Shown: positions 14,812-20,337 of the stretch, one piece after another | How the letters are laid out: every line of letters begins with the position of its first letter | Numbering within the stretch: position 1 is the first letter of the stretch | The notes under the pieces: model-generated | Told to the model about the DNA's origin: nothing | Seen by the model: the letters and a program-made list of their open reading frames with translations, nothing else | Database searches by the model: none | Made by a program: the position numbers and the translations under genes | From: Bacteroidales bacterium | GTDB taxonomy: Bacteria > Bacteroidota > Bacteroidia > Bacteroidales > JAADGE01 | DNA: 20,337 nt | Direction: 5' to 3' | Assembly: GCA_029932445.1 (NCBI GenBank) | Contig: JAOZQB010000026.1 | Location: 1-20,337 of the forward strand

Positions 14812-16149
14812 TTAGATATCTCTTTTTTCTTCGGTAAATTTAATTCCGTATTCTTGAAGCTCTTTCAGTACGGGTTCATAAATCGTTTTATTGATAGGAA
14901 TATGAATCCCTTTTTCAGTAATTTTTCCGGCTAAAATCATTTTTACGGCAATTCCCACCGGTAAACCGACTGTTCCCGACATGGCTGTATGGATATGATC
15001 TTCTCCCTCAATGACCATGGAAGAAATAATTTCTTTCTTTTTTCCTTTTAATTCATATTCAAATTTATGTTGCATCACCAACATATCTCTGTCTCTTTCT
15101 TCAAATTTCCATTTTTTTACCAACAGTTTTTGAAGAATTTGTGCCGGTGTTGCATTTATTAATCCGATTTTTTCATTTTCAAAAATACCGAGCCAACGTA
15201 ATTTATACATGACGGATGAATCTTCATCAATATTCAGATAACTTGAAATTTTTCCTTCAACAGTTAATACAGGATGAAACTTTAAAAAAGTATTAATGAA
15301 TTCTCTGTAAGTCATATTCTCAGAATTCTCCAGTGTATAGGTATCATCAGTTGCTCCGAGTTGTACAAAAACATTCCATGCCTTACTGAAACCGGGACGA
15401 CGCATGGTTCCTCTGACCATTGTCGGAATATTTTCCAAACCGTATGATTTTCGGTATTTTAAAGAATCTCTGTTCGGATAAACCTCGAATTCGCCGTAAT
15501 TTACAACAGTTGTTCGCTCTGTTCTTCTAAATAAGCGATGATAGGGGATGTATTTATATTTTCCGTTTACGATTATTTTTGCAGCCGATCCTTGTCCGGC
15601 AACAACAACATTTCTCGGATTCCAAGTGAATTTGTAATTCCACGGATTATTATCAAAATCAGGAGCAATCAAACCGCCTGTGTATGAGCGAAATGCAGTA
15701 ATTTTTCCGCCTTGTTCTTTAATACGGTCAATAATTTGCATGGCTGACATGTGATCGATGCCCGGATCAACACCGATTTCATTCAAAATGATAATTCCGC
15801 TTTTTTCAACATCCTCTTTCATGGCTTTTAATTCATCCGAAACGTAGGATGCCGTAACCATGTTTTTCTTGTGTTTGATACAAGATTCTGCCGTTAAATG
15901 ATGCATCCTTGCCGGAAGCATTGAAATCACGATATCGGCATTTTTAATTTCAGTGTCTCTTTGTTCTTCATTAAAAATGTCAAATTGAACCGCTTCGGCA
16001 TTTTTGTGTCCTTTGAGTTTTTCTTTGACAGTATCAAGGGAAACATCGCCTATGCGTATTTTCCAATCGTGTTTTTCCGAATTATCCAGTAAGTATTTTA
16101 TCAATGTTGAAGCCGATAAACCGGCACCGATAAGAAATATCTTTTTCAT
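14812..16149 (-). CDS. Saccharopine dehydrogenase family oxidoreductase (Lys9-like)
   Basis: The 445-residue protein opens with a Rossmann dinucleotide fold: KKIFLIGAGLSAS, with the glycine-rich turn at residues 8-13. The family block NEIGVDPGIDHMSA follows near 123. The C-terminal half contains GLPVGIAVKMILAGKI and the closing GIHIPINKTIYEPVLKELQ, which resemble saccharopine dehydrogenases that form L-glutamate (Lys9 type). The expected reaction is reversible NAD(P)-dependent cleavage of saccharopine to glutamate and aminoadipate semialdehyde. In bacteria this usually belongs to lysine degradation, but the family also includes enzymes with related substrates, and no other lysine-pathway gene is present here to settle it. 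The gene stands alone, convergent with the AsmA-family gene. A weak -7-like TATCTTTC at 16200-16193 (minus strand) is the only promoter hint. Confidence 0.85.
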   Translation of the reverse strand: MKKIFLIGAGLSASTLIKYLLDNSEKHDWKIRIGDVSLDTVKEKLKGHKNAEAVQFDIFNEEQRDTEIKNADIVISMLPARMHHLTAESCIKHKKNMVTASYVSDELKAMKEDVEKSGIIILNEIGVDPGIDHMSAMQIIDRIKEQGGKITAFRSYTGGLIAPDFDNNPWNYKFTWNPRNVVVAGQGSAAKIIVNGKYKYIPYHRLFRRTERTTVVNYGEFEVYPNRDSLKYRKSYGLENIPTMVRGTMRRPGFSKAWNVFVQLGATDDTYTLENSENMTYREFINTFLKFHPVLTVEGKISSYLNIDEDSSVMYKLRWLGIFENEKIGLINATPAQILQKLLVKKWKFEERDRDMLVMQHKFEYELKGKKKEIISSMVIEGEDHIHTAMSGTVGLPVGIAVKMILAGKITEKGIHIPINKTIYEPVLKELQEYGIKFTEEKRDI

Positions 16150-16367
16150 TTGGTTTGTTTAAAATTTTCCGCTAATGTAGATTTCATTTTTTGAAAGATA
16201 AAATTAATTTTTTCGGTTATTAAACATATATTTTTTTTGTGTTTGGGATTGAAATTTGTAAAAAAATATTTTCTGATTTTTGCTTTTAAAAAAAGTAATA
16301 CTTTTAATTATTTTATTTTATAGTATTTCACTGATTGACAAAGGTATTTATTATCACCTTGCTTATT

Positions 16368-16402
16368 CAACTTTCAACTTTCAACTTTTAACTTCATACT
16401 TA
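16368..16402. repeat. Heptamer tandem repeat upstream of mutS
   Basis: Three exact CAACTTT units (16368-16388) are followed by two degenerate ones, TAACTTC and ATACTTA, in the same 7-bp register. All share the ACTT core. The array lies in the 297-bp gap between the saccharopine dehydrogenase gene and mutS, just upstream of the probable mutS -7 element. The rest of that gap (16150-16367) is AT-rich and shows no gene that I can support. Confidence 0.7.
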
Positions 16403-16415
16403 AAACATAAATTAT

Positions 16416-16423
16416 TACTTTTG
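16416..16423 (+). promoter_or_regulatory. Probable -7 element for mutS
   Basis: TACTTTTG fits TAnnTTTG exactly and lies 23 bp before the mutS ATG. No good TTTG is found at -33; that position falls in the heptamer array. Confidence 0.4.
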
Positions 16424-16446
16424 GCTTTTCCCGATTCAGAAAAATT

Positions 16447-19056
16447 ATGGCAAAAAAGATAGCGGAAACACCTTTAATGAAGCAATACAATCAGATTAAA
16501 TCCAAACATCCGGATGCGGTTTTATTGTTTCGCGTAGGTGATTTCTACGAAACTTTTTCCGATGATGCGATTAAAGCTTCTGAAATACTCGGTATCACTC
16601 TGACAAAACGTGCAAACGGTTCGAAGACATTTGTAGAACTTGCCGGATTTCCTTATCATGCGCTTGATACTTATCTTCCGAAGTTGGTGAGAGCAGGGCA
16701 GAGGGTAGCTATTTGTGAGCAGTTGGAAGACCCTAAAAAAACGAAAACCATTGTTAAAAGAGGTGTTACCGAACTCGTTACGCCCGGTGTTACCATCAGT
16801 GATAATATTCTGAACCATAAAGAAAATAATTTTTTGGCTGCCGTTCATATCGAAAATCAAATGGCCGGTGTTGCCTTTTTGGATATTTCAACCGGTGAAT
16901 TTTATACGGCACAAGGCAATCATCAGTATGTTGATAAATTGCTTTCCGGTTTTGCACCGAAAGAAGTATTGTACGAACGCAGCAAATACGAGAAATTTAA
17001 AGAAATTTTCGGCACAAAATATTATTCTTATAAACTTGAAGATTGGGCTTTTACTGAAAGTACGTCAAAAGACAGACTGTTGAAACAATTCGGAACAAAT
17101 TCGCTTAAAGGTTTCGGTATACATAATTTTACTTACGGTATTACAGCAGCAGGTGCCGTTTTGCAATATCTTGATCTTACGGAACATCGTGATATAAAGC
17201 ATATTACAAGAATTTCTCGAATTGAGGAAGAAAAATATGTTTGGCTGGATAAATTTACCATTAGTAATCTCGAACTTTTCAATGCTTTCGGAGAAGGTGC
17301 TAAATCATTGCTTGATGTGATTGATAATACGGTTTCGCCGTCAGGTTCCAGATTATTGAGACGCTGGTTGGCTTTCCCCTTGAAAAATATTCAGGCAATT
17401 AACGAACGGCACACTTTGGTTGAGTTTTTTATTAAGAATTCAGAAACAAGCGAAAAAATTAAAAAGTTGATTAAACAAACCGGCGATTTGGAGCGTATGA
17501 ATTCTAAAATTGCTTCACAACGCATTACGCCGCGTGATGTTTATCAACTTAAAAATGCCCTCTACGCTGTTGAAGAAATTAAAAATATTTGCTCAAAAAG
17601 TGATGAACCGAAATTGCAAAAAGCTGCTGAAATTCTTAACCCGTGTTTGACTATTCGCAATCGATTAGAGAAGGAAATTAAAGAAGACCCGCCGACAGCA
17701 GTAAGTAAAGGAAATGTGATAAAAGAAGGTGTCTCGAAAGAACTTGACGATATAAGAAAAATTGCCTTTTCCGGTAAAGATTATTTAGAAAATTTGCAGA
17801 GAGATTTGGCTTATCAAACCGGGATTGCATCTTTGAAAATAGGTTTTAATAATGTGTTCGGCTATTATTTTGAAGTTCGAAACAAATATAAAAATATGGT
17901 ACCTTCGGAATGGGCAAGGAAACAAACTTTGGTTAGTTCCGAAAGATATATCAATCAGGAGTTGAAGGAATATGAAGAAAAAATTCTCGGTGCCGAAGAT
18001 AAAATATTGACATTGGAAACTGAACTTTATAATGATTTGGTAACGGATTTATCGGATTATCTTTCTTTAATTCAGACAACGGCGGGTGGCACGGCACAAT
18101 TGGATGTATTAACAACTTTTGCCGAAAATGCCGTAGAAAATAATTATACAAAACCGGAACTGAATGAAAGTCATGAAATTAACATAAAACAAGGAAGGCA
18201 TCCGGTAATAGAAAAACAATTACCGATTGATGAAACTTATATTCCCAATGATGTTTTTTTAGATAATGAAGAACAGCAAATAATTATTGTAACGGGTCCG
18301 AATATGGCCGGAAAATCGGCATTGCTCAGACAAACTGCTTTGATTGTTTTAATGGCACAAATCGGTTCTTATGTCCCTGCTGAAAAAGCGGAAATCGGCT
18401 ATGTTGATAAAATTTTTACTCGTGTCGGTGCTTCCGATAACATTTCTTCCGGCGAATCAACTTTTATGGTTGAAATGAATGAAGCTGCCGGTATTTTAAA
18501 TAATATATCAGAAAGGAGTTTGATCCTTTTTGACGAACTCGGCAGAGGTACAAGTACTTATGACGGTATCTCAATTGCTTGGTCTATTGTGGAATACATT
18601 CACGAACATCCGAAAGCACGAGCAAAGACTTTGTTTGCAACACATTATCATGAGCTTAATGAAATGGAAAAATCTTTTTCGAGAATTAAGAATTATAATG
18701 TGTCGGTAAAACAAGCCGGCGGAAAAATTATTTTCCTTCGAAAATTAAAGCGAGGCGGAAGTGCCCATAGTTTCGGTATTCACGTAGCAAAACTTGCAGG
18801 AATGCCCAAAAGTATTTTGAAACGTGCCGATGAAATTCTGAAAGAACTTGAAAAAACACATCGCAAAGAAGAACTGATTGAAAAAGTGGATGAATTGGCC
18901 GAACATCGTGAAGGCATGCAAATGAGTATTTTCCAATTGGACGATCCCGTTTTAAAACAAATCAGGGATGAAATTATCAATTTGGATATTAATAATTTAA
19001 CACCGATCGAGGCGCTTAATAAACTCAATGAGATTAAAAAATATTTGAATTTATAA
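16447..19056 (+). CDS. mutS: DNA mismatch repair protein MutS
   Basis: This is an 869-residue protein of normal MutS length. The N-terminal mismatch-recognition domain has the diagnostic F33-Y34-E35 within VGDFYETF; the phenylalanine stacks on the mismatched base. The connector, core lever and clamp regions follow. The ATPase domain has Walker A GPNMAGKS (617-624), Walker B LILFDELGRGTS (D696, E697), and the downstream TLFATHYHELNEM segment with the conserved histidines. It recognises mismatches and small loops and recruits MutL; no mutL is in the window. All key residues seen are intact. The start gives MAKKIAETPLMKQY, which fits the family, and it is preceded by a good -7 element. It converges on the ABC permease gene across 67 bp without a convincing hairpin. 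Confidence 0.98.
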   Translation: MAKKIAETPLMKQYNQIKSKHPDAVLLFRVGDFYETFSDDAIKASEILGITLTKRANGSKTFVELAGFPYHALDTYLPKLVRAGQRVAICEQLEDPKKTKTIVKRGVTELVTPGVTISDNILNHKENNFLAAVHIENQMAGVAFLDISTGEFYTAQGNHQYVDKLLSGFAPKEVLYERSKYEKFKEIFGTKYYSYKLEDWAFTESTSKDRLLKQFGTNSLKGFGIHNFTYGITAAGAVLQYLDLTEHRDIKHITRISRIEEEKYVWLDKFTISNLELFNAFGEGAKSLLDVIDNTVSPSGSRLLRRWLAFPLKNIQAINERHTLVEFFIKNSETSEKIKKLIKQTGDLERMNSKIASQRITPRDVYQLKNALYAVEEIKNICSKSDEPKLQKAAEILNPCLTIRNRLEKEIKEDPPTAVSKGNVIKEGVSKELDDIRKIAFSGKDYLENLQRDLAYQTGIASLKIGFNNVFGYYFEVRNKYKNMVPSEWARKQTLVSSERYINQELKEYEEKILGAEDKILTLETELYNDLVTDLSDYLSLIQTTAGGTAQLDVLTTFAENAVENNYTKPELNESHEINIKQGRHPVIEKQLPIDETYIPNDVFLDNEEQQIIIVTGPNMAGKSALLRQTALIVLMAQIGSYVPAEKAEIGYVDKIFTRVGASDNISSGESTFMVEMNEAAGILNNISERSLILFDELGRGTSTYDGISIAWSIVEYIHEHPKARAKTLFATHYHELNEMEKSFSRIKNYNVSVKQAGGKIIFLRKLKRGGSAHSFGIHVAKLAGMPKSILKRADEILKELEKTHRKEELIEKVDELAEHREGMQMSIFQLDDPVLKQIRDEIINLDINNLTPIEALNKLNEIKKYLNL

Positions 19057-19123
19057 GTTAGTGAAACGTCTTGTTTTAAAGTAGTTTTGACACGTAATAG
19101 ATTTTTTAATGCATATTTCGGGT

Positions 19124-20242
19124 TTAAGCTGTTTTACGATAACGCCATACGGCAAGACTTAATACCGAAATTCCGTAAAGAGTTAATACGGCAATTTCAT
19201 TTTTAATTTGTGCAAAGCCTGATCCTTTCAACAAAATCATTCTGATAACACGCATAAACCAAGCCACCGGATTGATGTAATTTAATTTTTGCGCCCAGAC
19301 AGGCATACTTTCGGCAGGTGTAAAAATTCCGCTCATCATAATGAATATCAAATAAAAGAAAAATGCGATAAACATGGCTTGTTGCTGGGTTTCAGTTACG
19401 GTTGAAATAAATAAGCCCAAACCGAGCATGACAATTAAATAAATTCCGGCAACAAAAAACAGCAGTGTTAAACTTCCTAACATCGGGAGATTGAAAAGGA
19501 GTTTTGCAATGATTAATCCGAAAGCAAGTTCAAACAGGGCAATAATTAAAAACGGTATGAGTTTTCCTGCAATAAAATGAATTTTTCTGATGGGTGTAAC
19601 ATTGATTTGTTCGATGGTTCCGATTTCTTTTTCACGTACCAAATTCATACTTGACAGAAACATACTGACAATTGTTATCAGAATAACCAGTATGCCGGTT
19701 GACATATATATTTTGTAATCTAATCGCGGATTATACCAAAATTGTTTTATGATGTTAATTTGCTTGAAATCTGTATGTTCCGTAATCAATTTCGGTGATG
19801 TTAAAACAATATTCTTATTAAAATTAAAAATTATATTTTTACAATATCCGCTCGCAACAGCTGCTTTTGTCCCGTTTACGGCATTATACAGAAGTTGGAT
19901 GTCAGCAGATTTTTCTTTTATAAGCTTTTTCTCAAAATCAGCCGGTATATTCATTATAATATCTGCTTTATCCTTTTTCATTAAGGAATTTGCCTCTTCA
20001 GCAGATTGACTGAAAGAGACATTAAAAAATGGTGATGCCGTAAATTTATCGCTTAATTGATGAGAAAAATCGGAGATATCATTGTTAATTATTACGATAT
20101 TTATTTCTTTCATTTCAAGATTTGCCGCATAAACAAGAATTACCAATTGAACAATCGGCATCACAAAAATAATGGGGATCATCATTTTGTTTCTGAATAT
20201 CTGTAAAAATTCTTTTTGTATAATCGCAAATACGGTTTTCAT
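19124..20242 (-). CDS. ABC-2 type transporter permease (YhhJ/YbhR-like)
   Basis: The 372-residue membrane protein has one transmembrane helix near the N-terminus (about 22-40), a large extracytoplasmic domain (about 45-175), then five more helices (about 178-199, 225-250, 257-282, 288-308 and 349-367). The signature REKEIGTIEQINVTP (about 203-217) and NYINPVAWFMRVIR (about 321-334) are typical of ABC-2 permeases of drug or macromolecule exporters. Such permeases work as dimers with a separate ATPase and often with an HlyD-type adaptor. None of these partners is in the window; they probably lie beyond the right edge, upstream in the same transcription direction. The substrate cannot be told. 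Six helices and complete ends suggest an intact gene. Confidence 0.92.
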   Translation of the reverse strand: MKTVFAIIQKEFLQIFRNKMMIPIIFVMPIVQLVILVYAANLEMKEINIVIINNDISDFSHQLSDKFTASPFFNVSFSQSAEEANSLMKKDKADIIMNIPADFEKKLIKEKSADIQLLYNAVNGTKAAVASGYCKNIIFNFNKNIVLTSPKLITEHTDFKQINIIKQFWYNPRLDYKIYMSTGILVILITIVSMFLSSMNLVREKEIGTIEQINVTPIRKIHFIAGKLIPFLIIALFELAFGLIIAKLLFNLPMLGSLTLLFFVAGIYLIVMLGLGLFISTVTETQQQAMFIAFFFYLIFIMMSGIFTPAESMPVWAQKLNYINPVAWFMRVIRMILLKGSGFAQIKNEIAVLTLYGISVLSLAVWRYRKTA

Positions 20243-20273
20243 CTTTTCGTTTACTCTTTTAGTTATCTGATTT

Positions 20274-20337
20274 TTTTCAGTACTTAGTTTTTAGTGCTTA
20301 GTACTTAGTTCTTTGTCCTTAGTCCTCAGTTTTCAGT
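20274..20337. repeat. Heptamer tandem repeat array at right edge
   Basis: Nine consecutive 7-bp units run from 20274 to 20336, in perfect phase, and the array reaches the window end. Every unit starts with T and eight of nine end in AG; the commonest form is TACTTAG. Units differ from one another mainly at positions 2-5. The array begins 31 bp upstream of the ABC permease start codon. No -7 promoter motif was found between array and gene. Confidence 0.75.

Noticed and set aside
16280..16462. 60-residue hydrophobic frame before mutS
   Set aside because: It contains the heptamer array and the mutS -7 element and overlaps the mutS start; the apparent membrane character comes from AT-rich DNA.
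19057..19123. Search for a shared terminator between mutS and the ABC permease
   Set aside because: No stem of useful length followed by a T-run could be found on either strand.

Overview
The window looks like a chromosomal stretch from an AT-rich member of the Bacteroidota. Four things point there: a secreted protein with a type IX secretion (T9SS) C-terminal sorting domain, upstream regions matching the Bacteroidota promoter consensus (TTTG at -33, TAnnTTTG at -7), Bacteroidota-style PASTA, LRR and TPR-PAS-SpoIIE proteins, and a weak or absent Shine-Dalgarno signal before most starts. Most of the sequence is ordinary chromosome. No tRNA, rRNA, CRISPR array, riboswitch, intact insertion sequence or phage gene was recognised. 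Genus cannot be inferred.

Layout. At the left edge (79-321, minus) lies the tail of an RHS-repeat protein. It sits directly behind, and in frame with, the stop codon of a 616-residue T9SS cargo protein (337-2187, minus). That gene follows a membrane-anchored protein with three PASTA domains (2245-3039, minus). Divergent from these is a membrane-anchored M23 peptidase (3165-4124, plus). The left part is therefore mainly cell-envelope and peptidoglycan genes. A minus-strand group follows: folC (9013-10299), a TPR-transmembrane-PAS-SpoIIE phosphatase (6212-8926) and a large secreted leucine-rich-repeat protein (4126-6156). The LRR gene ends one base from the M23 stop codon.

Divergent from folC is a PIN-PhoH ATPase gene (10419-11741, plus) with a near-ideal promoter and a strong intrinsic terminator. 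Next comes a 932-residue AsmA-family protein (11850-14648, plus) whose last 115 residues are an 11-residue repeat. A saccharopine dehydrogenase family gene (14812-16149, minus) converges on it. The space between the two holds a 135-bp MITE-like palindromic element with perfect 17-bp terminal inverted repeats. mutS (16447-19056, plus) and an ABC-2 permease (19124-20242, minus) fill the right end. Both have arrays of 7-bp repeats just upstream of their starts.

I did not find a clearly new multi-gene system. The most unusual signals are the MITE-like element, the RHS tail abutting the T9SS gene in frame, the hendecad tail of the AsmA protein, the duplicated cap in the LRR protein, and the paired heptamer arrays.
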